Of a DNA stretch of 64,000 nt, positions 24,705 through 36,324 are shown in pieces. Under the pieces are notes generated by a model. That model was not told the origin of the DNA and ran no database searches. It was given only the letters and a program-made list of their open reading frames with translations. The DNA lies in assembly GCF_003144195.1 (NCBI RefSeq), contig NW_020290005.1, positions 124,001-188,000 on the forward strand. Direction: 5' to 3'. The stretch is from Ceraceosorus guamensis (Eukaryota > Basidiomycota > Exobasidiomycetes > Ceraceosorales > Ceraceosoraceae). The first letter of the stretch is position 1, and the number at the start of each line of letters is the position of its first letter. The position numbers were made by a program, and so were the translations under genes.

Positions 24705-27700
24705 TCACTCCAAGCCGGATGCGTCCTTGTATTTGTCCTGTGGAGCAGAGGGCGAAGTTGAGCAAACAAGAATCGTTGGCGCAAGCCCCCGTCACGTGAA
24801 GTCGTGGGGCTGAACTCACTTTGTGGATCCAGGACATGCCGACGGTATCGTACCCTTGGGCTTCCTGTGAGACAGCAGAGCAGACGGGCATTCATTAGCA
24901 CGGCCAACGCGAGCACCCGCAATCGGTGACGGACAACGCACCGCCATGCGGTAATACTTGGCAGCTTTCTTGAGGTCCTTCTTGCAGCCTCCCTTGCCCG
25001 CAGCCAGAAGTGCGCCAGCTTCTGCTTGAGAGTCAGCATCTCCAAGCTTGGCGGCCAGCTCAAAGTATTCGAGCGCCATGCGTTCTAGAACGATGCGTGT
25101 GTCAAGGTCAGCCAGGCTGGAGGATGCGGCGGTGATGCAAAGTGTCCCGCATGCAACACTCACTGTCCATCTTGACACCCCAGCCGTAGCAAAAGCACTT
25201 TCCTAGCTCGTAGACTGAGAGCTTGAGCTCGGACTGTACGGTCGAATGAAGAAGCGGGGCGAAATATCGCAGCGGATGGTCAGCGGTGGCCCTGCGTTCT
25301 GCTGAGTGACGTGACACCGCACTCACCCTGATGGCTCGAAGTTCCGCTTCAGTCTTCTGTCCGCTACTCGCACCAGTGCTCATCATCTCGCCCGCTCTAG
25401 CCGCAGCTCGGCTGATCCACTCGAAGCCCTTTCTGGGATCCTTTCTAGCGCCCCAGCCTTCGCGCAAAGCCATGCCCCACATGCACATGCCAACAACGCA
25501 ACCACCCTCCACTCTGGCAGACCTCTCAAAGTAATACGCCGAGCGGGCGAGATCTCCAGATTCGTGGTAGCTGATTCCTTGCGAGAGAAACTCTTCGGCT
25601 GCTGTCGGGCCTGTGCGCGTATCTGCTCGAAGAGGTCCTGCCGGCCCGGGCGCGACTGATCCAAGCGACGCGCCCAGCCCTCGAGCCGAAGGCGTTGTTG
25701 CGATGGATACCGATGATGGCTTCGATTGCAACGATGGAGGCCGCTGATTCTGACTCTGACTTGGATGAAGTTGAGATTGCGAAGACCTGTTCTGGAGCTG
25801 ACCTCGCATTTCGGCCGAATTGTAGCCAGCATCACCTTGAGGAGGCCAACGACTGGTCTGCACATTGCTGCGGTGCAGGTCGTCTTGCTGCGCCCATCTT
25901 TCTCCAGATTGAGGCGCGGTGCCGTTCTCAGCTCTACGTGGCGGCTGTTCGTCAAAGTGCGAGCGGATCTGAGCAAGTTGCGCAGCCTGACCGTCTTGCC
26001 GAGGCGCTGCAGAAGGCAATCCGTTCGGTTGCTGCTCGATCGACGACAGGCCGCCCGAGTGGTGCGAACGTCTTGAGTACATGCTCTCTAGACTCTCTCG
26101 CCTGTTTGATTGATCTTGTGGTCCATCACCAGGCTCATACAAGACCGTGCCCACGCTCATGCGGCTGCTTGCAAGCGTACTAGAGCTGTCCCTGCGCGTG
26201 CTGTTTTCAAGCCGGAGCGTCTCGACATCGAGATCCGATACCAAGCTTTCCCTGCCGTCTGCGTTCTTGATTGCTTGAGCTCGCATCTTGCCGATCGCTG
26301 GCATGTATGGCGAAGGGGCGTTGGGATCTGAATATCCTGGGGTGTCGTCGCGAGGAGCGGGCGGCGGCATTCGGCCAGCAGGATGACCATGCGTGGCTCG
26401 TCCACTCGAGATTCGGCCACCCGACGATCGGCGGTGGCCATCGGCACTGAGAATGGGCGAGTCGAGTCCTCTGGCCAAGATTGCAGAAGGACCAACTGGC
26501 ACACGTTGCAGCTGTTGCTGCGAGGGCAGGGTCCAGCTTTGCTCAGCAACAGGGACAGTCTCCACGACTGCGCTCATCGGGGACATGCCGCCCTGGGGAA
26601 CACCTTGACCTGACGAGGACGCTCCGGCCACACCCTCGTGGCTCGAGACTGATGCTGATGGCGTCGGCGGCCAAACGAAGACGTGCGCGCCATTCGGTCC
26701 CGACGCATCGCTTCCACCACTACTGCTACCACTTCCAACGCTGTTTGGGGTAATAGTGCTGACAGATGCGATGGATGCCATCGAATCCCGCGTGTTGGCT
26801 TGACCGGACCGATACGTGGGCCCATTCTGACCGGAAAGCATCGGCGTCTTGAGATCATCATCGTCGCCTGCTGCCTGGGCCTGAGCGTCAACGTCGTCAA
26901 GCTCTGGTGCAATGCTGCGCAGAGTATCTCTCCGGCTTGGCGCATAATTCGAAGGTGAGCCTCTAATGGTCGGCGTTAGCGAGACGACATGCTGCCGACT
27001 CATTGAAGGCTGAATCGGCACATCGGCTTGGTCGAATGCTGTATGATGTTGTTGATGGTAGGTGCGCGCATTTGGTTGGAGCAAAGCAGCGTCATGACTG
27101 GGTTGGGCAGAGCGACCTGGTGCAGCCTTGAGCTCAAGGCCACCGATGTGCTGCGCTTGTGTGCCATTGTAGCCCTCCAAATGCTGACCTGATGCTAGAC
27201 TGCGCTCCAAAGTCCCCAAATGACCTCCATACTTCGCATTGGTGCTGGCAGCATTCCGAGATTGTGTGCCTGTGATTGCTCCTTGTGCAGCCACTTCGTC
27301 ATCCACGTCATCATCTCCGTCATCTCTGCCGCCCCATTCGCTATCCCCGTACAGACTCTCTTCGTCATCCACCTTGTTCGCCCAAGCCTTTCCCCACCTT
27401 CCATTCTCGCCAAATTCGCTTGACCGCACCGTGTCTATGCTTCCTCTGCGTTGCAATGCCAAGCCTCGAACCGCACTTGCTACCTCATCATCCACGCCAC
27501 CCGTGCTCCAAAGCTGGCCCATGATAGAAGATCGGTCGTTATCGCCTGTGATGGTGTTGAAGCTGGCATCTGATGACATGGAGCTTCGAAATGCGTTGCT
27601 GCTCAACAGCTGCGAGCTTTCCCTCTGCCGCGCTTGTTGTTGCGGGCCGCTAGCGAATCGTCGAGGCCCGTAATCGTCCTCGTCTTCTTCTGCTATCGCA

Positions 27701-28293
27701 CGAGCAGATGTGGTGCTTGGCTGCTCTGATCGATCCGCCAAGCTTTGGCTGCTCAGTCTCGCCGCCCTCTGACGTCTCACCTCCTCTCTTCTCCGTTCCT
27801 CCTCACTGCGCACAGTATCCCTTTGTTGAGCTTGGCGATACGAGCCTTGCTCAAGTGTATCTCTCTCGTCCACTTGCGGTGGTGCGCGTTTGATCGAGGT
27901 GCTCCTGGAGAGCGCAAAGGCGCGATTGTAGATTTGAGATCGACTTGCAGGTTGCTGAGCAGGAAGTGGGGCGTCAGGATCTGCTCCGCTCTTCATGCCT
28001 TGCACAAGAGCGTCCAAAGGTGAGCCCACCGCTCCTTGCTTGATCCATGACGCAGAAGAAGATGAAGGGCTGCTGTGAGTGTAGGAGGATGCTGGTGATG
28101 TATCCGCCTCGCGTTCCCGACGACCACCGCTGCCGCTGCCAGAGGAGTAGGAGCGCCCGCTGCTGCTTCCGCCGCTTTGCTGACTGTTCATGCTTCCCTG
28201 ATCGGAATCAGCTGCTCTAGACAAAGCAGCCGACCGAGCTGAGGGACTCGGATACGACGCGGCTCCACTTTGATTGGGTTGGCCCCTGTACAT
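24705..28293 (-). CDS. Sel1-repeat protein of the Dsf2/Nif1 type
   Basis: Exons 28293-25327, 25233-25164, 25084-24942, 24864-24820 and 24737-24705 give 3258 nt, 1085 aa. The first ~890 residues are Ser/Gln/Arg-rich and disordered. The last ~190 form Sel1-like repeats: GISYHESGDLARSAYYFERS, GMCMWGMALREGWGARKDPR, ELGKCFCYGWGVKMD, EYFELAAKLGDADSQAEAGA and a C-terminal YDTVGMSWIHKDKYK. This arrangement fits yeast Dsf2 and fission yeast Nif1 (a mitosis inhibitor); the match rests on the repeat pattern and the ending. Yeast relatives are shorter (about 700 aa). Intron 1 (25234-25326) is 93 bp, a multiple of three with no stop, so retention would add 31 residues. It reads in tandem behind the gene at 30416-34171. 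Confidence 0.8.
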
Positions 28294-30415
28294 CGCAATT
28301 CTTCGCGCCCACAGGCTTCTCAGCTGGGTGAGGCGCGACTTGTAGACAAAATCGGTCGGTGTAGAAAGAGATCTGCCCGGGGAGTCGGGCTTCCAGAAGA
28401 TGAATCCGCCGGTCCTCGACCAATGGTGTATGTTGTTGCATTCGCCGCGTGCGAGTTCTGTTAGACCACTGCCCCACAGCCTAGGAAGCTAGCTGCGCTA
28501 GGCGGCTATGGAAAGGCGTCAGGTCGGCCGGCATACGAGACATTCAAGAGCGCGAGCTGGCTAGCGTTGCGGTCCGTATGGGAGAGGAGCAATGATCTCG
28601 CATTGTAGCGGAGAAGGCAATGAAGAGCAGAAAGTCAGCGGATACGCTGTGGTGTTGCCGCGAGCATAGCAACCACCAATCACAATGGTGAACAGTCACC
28701 GTCGCCAATGCATGGGTCCACATGCATCAGCCAAGCCTTACGACTCTGTTTGTGGGGCTCTTCCTCGCGACTCTCCTATAAAGAGAGCAAGCATCTGATC
28801 GCGCGAGTGACAGAGCGCAACCCAGCAGCCGCGCGCTTGTGCAGCAATAGCAGCAGCTGCTGGCATCACCATGCAGTCACGAGGCGCGGGTGTCACGGGT
28901 GTAGTACCGCGGCACGCGTACACCACCCTGCACGCGTATATCTATACATATATAGCGGGTGCAAGGTCCGCTCTCACGCCGCGGTGCGCGCATCCGCCAT
29001 GCAGCAATTAAGCGGCGCAGCAGTCTCATCAGTCATCGCACACGAGATACGCGAATAAGTTGTCGCCCCCACAACGATCAGCATCATCAGCTGCTATAGC
29101 TGATGGTAGAGCATGCAGACAGCGACGTCGCACCGCGGCGACAGACTCGCCCCTTCGTAAATCAAGAATTATATTTTATGGTGATTGGTGATTATGTGAG
29201 CGCGTCGAGAGAGCTGCGATCCACCTCCTGCATGGTGACCCGATCTGTGCGGAGGCATGTCCTTTTTGCACGTACATCGGATGGTGCTGAGGCGGTCCTG
29301 ATCGTGCAGCGTCAGGAAGCAAGAGTGATGAGTGTATACAGCTCGTGTGACTTTGTTCATCGAGCTCAACCGAAGGCAGCAAGTAAGAATAAGGATGCAA
29401 CGAACACGGAAGAGACCAAAGCGTTGCTGCTGGCTGGCTGGCTCTGAAACACATGCTATGAGCCTCGCCTAAGCTAGCTGCGTTGCCGCAAATCGCCGAT
29501 GCCGAAGGCCTTTATTTAGAGCGTTTTGCCTGCTGGACCATCTGCATGCCAAGAAAGGCGGCTCGCTGACTTGACTCGTTTGCCGGACTTCGACGGTAGG
29601 GATCTTGCATCCTTTGCTGGTCATTATTATAGGCTCGCAGTCGTGATGAGTCACGACTCACGCTTTCGATTTGATGAGCATCTTTTTCTTTCCATTCACA
29701 CAGCATCGCCCCTTCGGCTTCGGGTCTGCACTTTGCCGCTTGATTCGTCCTAGACACTTCAAGCGCGCTGCTGCACACCTCAGTGCGACCGCGGCTGCTG
29801 CAGGCGTCGAAGGTGCTGCAAGTGCGATCCAACCCTTCGCTTCGTTGGGGGCATTGGTGCAGAACAGCAGTTGCACGCAATCAGGTGGAAAACCGCCGCG
29901 GTCGCAAAGACCGACCATGCGAGGCGTCTGCCCAGCACAGCATCGAGCAGCAAAGCATTGCGCCATTTCCAACCTCTAATCCACGCACTTCTCCAAGGGA
30001 AGAGCAGCAGTTTGAGGCTTCTTTGCTTGCACACGCATTCGTATTTGGACTCCAAAGGCAATCGTTCGGAGTCGCTCGTGCGCGCGCATGTCAGACTGCT
30101 CGCCACCATCGTGAGTCGCTGCGAATGGGTCAGAAGACTTCTATTCTGGGATATGGATGGCTGTCTGTGGAAAATGTACAGAGAAACTCGGCGAGGAAGG
30201 GACGTCTCCCGAAAAGAAGGGTATAGAGGTGAGGGCAGAGGATGGTGGCGGAAGATGTGGCCCCATCTTGATAGAGCGAGCTCGGTGGACTGCGTCGTTA
30301 CATTGTACAAGGAGTTGTCTTGATTAGGTGTGATAGACGATTGTTCTGAAATGAGAGTAAAAGCGGGCTTCTTTGAGCGCGAGAGGAGAGGGAACAAACA
30401 ATCTCAACGTCGACC
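28294..30415. other. Intergenic region with orphan TATA-like runs
   Basis: About 2.1 kb between two minus-strand genes. TATA-like runs occur at about 28776-28783 and 28936-28956. Open frames of 150-205 codons between 29780 and 30397 overlap on both strands and show no domain. TCACGA-type motifs occur near 28876, 29642 and 29651. Confidence 0.4.
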
Positions 30416-33400
30416 TTAGATCCAAGCGCTGTGTTGCCGACGCGGTGTAGACTCAGGAGACAGTGGAGATCGATGGTGCGGTTGGGGAGCGGCCATCCTA
30501 GAGCTTGACCTGCGCGGTTGTGCTTGCTGCGCGGGCGGCGAAGCAAAAGGTGCTCCCAAGGGCAGAGGCATTCCCGAATGGTATGACGGAGAATGAGTTG
30601 TGGAGAAGCTCTGTTGCATATGTTGATGAGGTACGAAGTAGCCTCCAGACGCAGAAGTTGGCAAGAAGAAGGCACGGTGATGCATCTGCTCTGGTGTGAA
30701 TGGACTTGCCATCAAGTAACCTTGGTGAGGCTGGATGCCAGACATTGCGTGAAGGGGCTGCTCGGTACGCTGAATGCTGCCGCGCCGAGGGTCCGCCAAG
30801 TGAGCGGGTGGCATCATCGATGAGCGATTTTGCCCACCGATGCTGCTCATTGAAGGAGATGGCAAGACGGTGGACGACCGCCCGGCCTGCTTCGGCGTAG
30901 ACATCTGATTGATGTTCGCAGCGGTGGCAGAGGTAGAGAGAGCAGAAGGCGAGAGACGAGCGCTCGGACTAGTAGTCATGGAAGCGTCACCTGCACCGTA
31001 GTTCGGGCTGTGCAGCACCGAGGTATGTGCGGTGACCTTGCGTCGCTCCCTAGCATCGCGAAGCGCTTTCTTTTGGTCTTCTTGCAAGCGCTCAGCCTCT
31101 TTCGCCTTTTGCCTCTCCTGCTCGCGCTTCAGCTGCAAACTTCTCGACTTCTCTCGATTGCGCAACTCTTGCACTTCCGCCTCGAGCTTGGCTATGCGTG
31201 TGCGTTCCGCTTCTCGTGCTCTCTTCTGGGACAGCAGAACGCCGAGAGGCAAATCTTCCTCATCGCTCGAGTTCGCGATCGCCGCTTCGTCTTCTTCTCG
31301 GAGAGACGGTGATACCGAGATAGCACTGGAACTAGTCACTCTTCTGACTGAAGGTGACGTGGGCAGAAGAGATGTGCGACTGGGAGAGCGGACTTCGACA
31401 GATGCCTTCTGCGGAGACATAGACTGTGGAGCAGTCTCTTCTGCGGGGAGGGTGCTCGATCGCTTTGAGTTCAGCTGGCGAGGAGCGATCCATGGTGGAG
31501 GGCTGCGACCTTGTGAGCTCGATCGTGAACGGACCTTGCCCTTGGTGCCTTGACTGTGGACTGGCTCGCTGACGTTTTGTTGGCGGATGACCGCTCGCGA
31601 CTCGCGCTTACGGAAAGAGCGAGGCGTCGGGAGCACCGTCGTAGGGTCTCGGGGCGTTAAGCCTGCAAGCACGCGAGCGCGTGGCGAGAAGCTTAGAGGA
31701 GATGGCTCGACCATCTTTGCGCGTGCAGCGGTGATTCCTGGAACCTCGACGCGCTCGCCGACAGCAAACGAGGACACTTGCAGTGCTTGATCGAGCTCGC
31801 TTGGACCGTAAAGCGCCTCTGCCATGATTAGCTCCATGCGATCTGCAAAGCCTGATCGCTTAATCCACCTCAGCATGCCGTTGCACTCCTGCTCAACAGC
31901 TTGCATTTGTGGCTGGAGACTGTTGGCGCCATTAGAATCTGCGTGCGATGTCGACGAGCCATCTGCAGACGCGCGGTTGACCATCGGTGGGGTGGCCAAC
32001 GCTTCAGGACTGACATTTGGCCTCTGAGCGAGCCCTGCGACGATCAGCTCAGGAGAAATGCACTCTGTGCCGTAACGGCGCATGAACCACGACAGCTCCA
32101 CTTCTTGATGAATTGGCAGCTTCTCTCGACGCAACTTTCGCATCACCGCTGATCTGGCCACTGCAGTCCCGAGATCTCGGTTGAGACCCAGGGTCGACGG
32201 ATGAGCATCCAGCACGTTCACTTTGTTGATTGAACGGGGGAAGCGCAACTCTGATGGCGGCTTTGCCTGCAAGATCTGTGCTGCACCAGGAAGTAGAGTC
32301 TGTCCGTCCGGCGTAGCTGTGAAAGCGCTAGCCAGTTGTGGATGCACCTTCAGAAGGGTGCACGTGTACAAAGCTCTCTTTGCTGGTGTGTCCAATCCGA
32401 TTGCTACAGGTCGAGGGCTTTCTGCACGTGCGACAGGCTGTGTGGGCAAGGGCACTGTGATGACCTCTGGCGAAGAAGTAGCAGAGTCGTAAGCTGTGGA
32501 GCGAGCGTCTTGGAAAGCATCAGATGCTTCTTCGTCACTGTCAGCGGCAGCAGCCGTAGACCTCGCAGATGGAGGGGGCCTGAGGCGACCAAAAGCGGTT
32601 TTGGCAGATACGCTCGCAGCACCGCCACTAGGCAACGGGCTCGCCCTAGCGAGCGGCGACGAGCTCGGCGAATCGAAGAGGGCCTCTGACGCAAGCCTGT
32701 CGTCTGACTCGTCCCCGTATTCATCCTCCGAGTCGGCGTCATTATCGTCGCGTCTGAAGAGATCAGAGCGTGCTACGCCTCGCCCATAGATAGGCTTCCA
32801 AAGACTGTCCTTGAGTGCAGCTTCCGCCTCCATTCTCTTGGCTTGGGCAGCGGTCAGGCGCTTGGCACCGGGTTGCCTGGCTTCGGAAACGATCATCGAG
32901 CGAGAGGCCTGGACCGAATCAGCTCCCTTCAAGCTGATCATCGATCCCATTCTTGGAGGCAGAGATGGCGATGGTGCGCCACCTGGTCCACTCGACGCTG
33001 CCAGGTCCGTCAGGCCAAAGTTCAAGACTGCACGCAGCATGTCAGAGTCTTCTTCCATGAACGCCGAGGCGCGCTTTGAAACTTTGGAGTGCAGCTGAGG
33101 TGCAGAATCTCTCTGCATTTCGCTCGACCGTTCAACAGGACTGACAGTAAGTGTCGATCTTGGTGGAGAGCGTTGAGCGGCTGCAGGCTTGAGAGGCCCA
33201 GAAATCTCAATCAAAGACAGGGCTGTCGAGTCAGCCCAGCTCGACGAGCCAGGTCCGGATTCAGCTGATGAGTACGTCGAAGACAGGCTGTTCGACTGGC
33301 GGCGAGGTGGACTGCGCATCGGATCAATGTCCCATGCGAAGCTTCCCAAGGACGGCAGCGCTGATACACTCGTTTTCTGCTGCTGAGACATGAAAGAAAG

Positions 33401-34171
33401 GGCGGGTACCTCAGGCAACTGAGGCATAATGTCCATGGTGCTTTTGCTGGCCAGGCCGTGCTGGGCCACTCTCGGGGGCGTTGTAGGAGTCAATGGAGGA
33501 GAACTTTGGCAGGTGTCTGCTGAAGAGTCCGAAGAGGCCGAGCGCTGCGACACGATGGCGGATCTGTTGAACATTCGCTTGCCAAAGGAGCGAAATGCGT
33601 TCGTGGAAGGTTTCGCTTTGAGATCCCTTGTCACTTGAGCGTGGGTGTTTTCTTCGCTGTCCCTGGCGCTGGTAGGAGGACTTGAGGCCGTCTCAGCGGC
33701 ACTGGACGCAAAGGAGACGAGACTACCATTTCCCCTTTGATACGCATTCGAAAAGCTGCTTGAGCGACGGCCGAGAAAGGCGGGCTGGGGTGGTTGCAGC
33801 GTGTCGCTGCCGCCGTGAGCGCCGCGGTCGCATGCATCCAAAGTCGCCGTGGTGCAGTCCACGGCGGAAGCGGACGCAAAGAGATTGCTTTGAGGCGTAA
33901 GAGACGGTCGTCTCCATCGCTCAGAAGTCGAAGTGGGGACACCGGATCGCGAAGGCTCCGTGAGATTCATGGCAAAGCGTTGCGTATCGTGCCCATCTTG
34001 CCTGGCAGGAGATGGCAGCGATGGCGTGGGCGGCACCGGCGGTGTGCTGTCTGATACTCCTCGAAGTTTGGCCAAGCCTCCGCGGGAGAAAGACTTGCGC
34101 ACGGCCTTCTCATCGGCGCTGAGTGTCGATCTCCCTTCAGCCTTGGCTTTTGAGTTGAAAAAGGAGGGCAT
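30416..34171 (-). CDS. Large Ser-rich protein with coiled coil, unknown
   Basis: One uninterrupted frame of 1251 aa from the ATG at 34171 (MPSFFNSK); the frame is open further upstream but has no ATG there. Most of the protein is Ser/Pro/Arg-rich and likely disordered. Two parts look ordered: residues about 590-715, a mixed helical segment with LLKVHPQLASAF, FPRSINKVNVLDAHPS and ELSWFMRRYGTECISPELI; and residues about 970-1045, a charged coiled coil (KLEAEVQELRNREKSR, KREQERQKAKEAERLQ). I do not recognise the family. The lack of introns over 3.7 kb is unusual beside its neighbours. It could be a scaffold or cytoskeletal regulator, but nothing in the sequence fixes a role. Confidence 0.75.
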   Translation of the reverse strand: MPSFFNSKAKAEGRSTLSADEKAVRKSFSRGGLAKLRGVSDSTPPVPPTPSLPSPARQDGHDTQRFAMNLTEPSRSGVPTSTSERWRRPSLTPQSNLFASASAVDCTTATLDACDRGAHGGSDTLQPPQPAFLGRRSSSFSNAYQRGNGSLVSFASSAAETASSPPTSARDSEENTHAQVTRDLKAKPSTNAFRSFGKRMFNRSAIVSQRSASSDSSADTCQSSPPLTPTTPPRVAQHGLASKSTMDIMPQLPEVPALSFMSQQQKTSVSALPSLGSFAWDIDPMRSPPRRQSNSLSSTYSSAESGPGSSSWADSTALSLIEISGPLKPAAAQRSPPRSTLTVSPVERSSEMQRDSAPQLHSKVSKRASAFMEEDSDMLRAVLNFGLTDLAASSGPGGAPSPSLPPRMGSMISLKGADSVQASRSMIVSEARQPGAKRLTAAQAKRMEAEAALKDSLWKPIYGRGVARSDLFRRDDNDADSEDEYGDESDDRLASEALFDSPSSSPLARASPLPSGGAASVSAKTAFGRLRPPPSARSTAAAADSDEEASDAFQDARSTAYDSATSSPEVITVPLPTQPVARAESPRPVAIGLDTPAKRALYTCTLLKVHPQLASAFTATPDGQTLLPGAAQILQAKPPSELRFPRSINKVNVLDAHPSTLGLNRDLGTAVARSAVMRKLRREKLPIHQEVELSWFMRRYGTECISPELIVAGLAQRPNVSPEALATPPMVNRASADGSSTSHADSNGANSLQPQMQAVEQECNGMLRWIKRSGFADRMELIMAEALYGPSELDQALQVSSFAVGERVEVPGITAARAKMVEPSPLSFSPRARVLAGLTPRDPTTVLPTPRSFRKRESRAVIRQQNVSEPVHSQGTKGKVRSRSSSQGRSPPPWIAPRQLNSKRSSTLPAEETAPQSMSPQKASVEVRSPSRTSLLPTSPSVRRVTSSSAISVSPSLREEDEAAIANSSDEEDLPLGVLLSQKRAREAERTRIAKLEAEVQELRNREKSRSLQLKREQERQKAKEAERLQEDQKKALRDARERRKVTAHTSVLHSPNYGAGDASMTTSPSARLSPSALSTSATAANINQMSTPKQAGRSSTVLPSPSMSSIGGQNRSSMMPPAHLADPRRGSIQRTEQPLHAMSGIQPHQGYLMASPFTPEQMHHRAFFLPTSASGGYFVPHQHMQQSFSTTHSPSYHSGMPLPLGAPFASPPAQQAQPRRSSSRMAAPQPHHRSPLSPESTPRRQHSAWI

Positions 34172-34819
34172 TTCAAGTGTGAGGTGCGTTCCCAAAGGCA
34201 AGTCGATGGACGTCGAAGCAGTCGGTAGGAATGGTTGAGAAGTAGCCTGTTGCTGATGCGAAATGAATTGCGGTCTTGCAGCTCGCCAGCCTCGAGCTTT
34301 GCGAGATGACAAAGACTAGACGAGCTGTTCGCGGCGTAGATGAATCAATCGCTTGCTTGACGCACTGGCTGCGCGCTCTGTGCGTTGAGATGGCGTTGGA
34401 CAGGAAATTATAACGCCATGAGTTTGCAATATATGGCGTTTGAGTGGATGCGTGGATGCGAATTAATGCCTGGAGGTGCGAAATGCAAAGGTGTGGGTGA
34501 GCAATTTGCCGACGATGCGAGACGAGGAGCAAAGGAAGGGACAAGGGCTCGGCGGGGTCAGGACCCACCTCGAACGTTTGAGGAAGGTCCGGTGCCGTGG
34601 ATGACAATGCAAATGACAGTGGAGATTAGTAGCCTCTGCAGTCGTGCCAGATGCGCTATCGTTCTCGAGATCTTCGTGGGGGACGTAATCAAGAGCAGAG
34701 GCTAGGACAGTGCCGCAGGTGAGCGAAGAAGGGCACCGCTATCCAGATGTGGTGCGCAGACCGCGGCGGTAGTCCTGCTGCCAGCTCCTAGCAAGTGGAA
34801 AGAGTATCGCAGTGACACT

Positions 34820-35122
34820 CTAGGTGGTAGAAAGGTCGCGATGGTCAATCAAAAAGTGATTGTATGCGTCCACACCTGCAGCGCCAGAAGCAGTCTTCAA
34901 TGACGTCGATGTAGTAGTTGCCGAAAGGGTGGTGGGTGAAGTGTGAGGGTAAAGATCGGCCTCGTCCGCAATGGTGCATTTACTGGAACGGGCAAGAGCA
35001 AGGGAGGGTGCTACGGTCTGACTGCCTAGACGGGTATGGCGCGGAACGTGACACGGCGCTAGCAAATCCCGCGCGAGTGGAGAGGCAGCTTTGACGAAGG
35101 GGAGAAGGCGAGTTGGACGCAA
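34820..35122 (-). other. Possible small minus-strand gene
   Basis: A 100-codon frame without an ATG, rich in Arg/Leu/Ala at its start (RPTRLLPFVKAASPLARDLL), suggests a spliced small protein, perhaps with a mitochondrial presequence. An ATG with a short frame (MTTQLGPIAEH) lies upstream at about 35240, and acceptor-like sites (cctag at about 35149, ttgctag at about 34790) surround it. I could not find one splice chain that joins these pieces convincingly, so it is recorded as a candidate only. Confidence 0.25.
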
Positions 35123-36297
35123 GGAGCGTGGAAGGATCTGTGCTTGCTAGGCAGAAAGAGAGGCAAAAGTCACGACGGGAATCAGGAGAGGAGAGCGCAA
35201 AAGACCGATGTGCTCAGCAATGGGCCCGAGTTGAGTGGTCATAGCAATCGTGACTCTGTTGGGTAGTACTCGCGCGCGACGAGAATCAGAATGGCCCGCC
35301 CCGGCCCGTCTTGAGACGGGGAAGCGAAGCGGTGGGTGCGTGCAGCAAGCAGCAGCGGCGCCAGAGGGATCTTCATGCAGCAGCATTCACGAATACCGGT
35401 ATCCGAGCCGAAGGACCTCGACATTTGATTTCTTTTTTGACCACAATCAAGAATATCAGCTATACATACCGGTGCTGCACATCCGCGATTTGAATCGGGA
35501 CACGTTCACATCCACATTGCAGATTCGGATTTGCGGCATATAGGCACCGGACGAGTGGATCCCCATGCACTTTTGACTGGACCTTGCTTCCACTCACGAC
35601 TCTTCCCCTGTCACTTCCAACGTTTTTAATCCCTCTTCCCCTGACGTACACGTCGTGCCTCCGCGCTGTCTTCTTTCTTACCCCTCATGCAGCCACCTGA
35701 AGGCATGTTCAGCGAAATCACCAATGCACGAAAATGCACCTCAGTGCCCTGTGGACCCGCGGACGACACAATGACAAGTGACGCTATACCCTTGGCAACA
35801 GACTGCACGCTGAGTTCCGTCACATCGCGGACACTTGTCAGTCACAGCACCAGAAGTCGATCAATTGCCAGGCGCGGCTTAGCCGATGGGAGGGGTGATG
35901 TTGCGATCTGCGTGATCCAGGCCTCGTGGGTTCCGATTGAGCGGAGTGTCGTCTCTGCTGTCTGTTTGGCTCTAGAGCTGAGTTGAATGGAATATCAAAG
36001 GCAGCGCAAAAAAAAAAAAAAAACAGCTTGACCTAACCCGTGGTGCGAGGCGTCGCGCCCTGACCACTGCGACAGCTAACGGGCAAGAGGGCGCTAAATG
36101 CTGTTGGGAAGGTCAGAAAGAAGAGTCGCGAGTGTGAGCGTGTTTGACAAACAGTCGGAGTGCGAATCGGATGGAGCATGTCATACCGGGCGCAGCGGCT
36201 CTCATTGTTCAAGCGAGGAGTTCTGCCCGTGCAGGGTAGAGTGCTGCTGCTTGGCGCGCGCATGCTGGGGGTCCGTGTGCAGGTGATGACCTGGGCA

Positions 36298-36324
36298 CAG
36301 CAGCAGCAGCAGCAGCAGCAGCAG
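36298..36324. repeat. (CAG)9 microsatellite
   Basis: Nine perfect CAG units in intergenic DNA. CAG/CTG runs recur in this window (for example near 11660, 22674 and 49098), but this is the longest. Confidence 0.95.

Noticed and set aside
29780-30397. Overlapping 150-205-codon frames on both strands
   Set aside because: Neither shows a domain or splice context; mutual shadows cannot be told apart by sequence alone.
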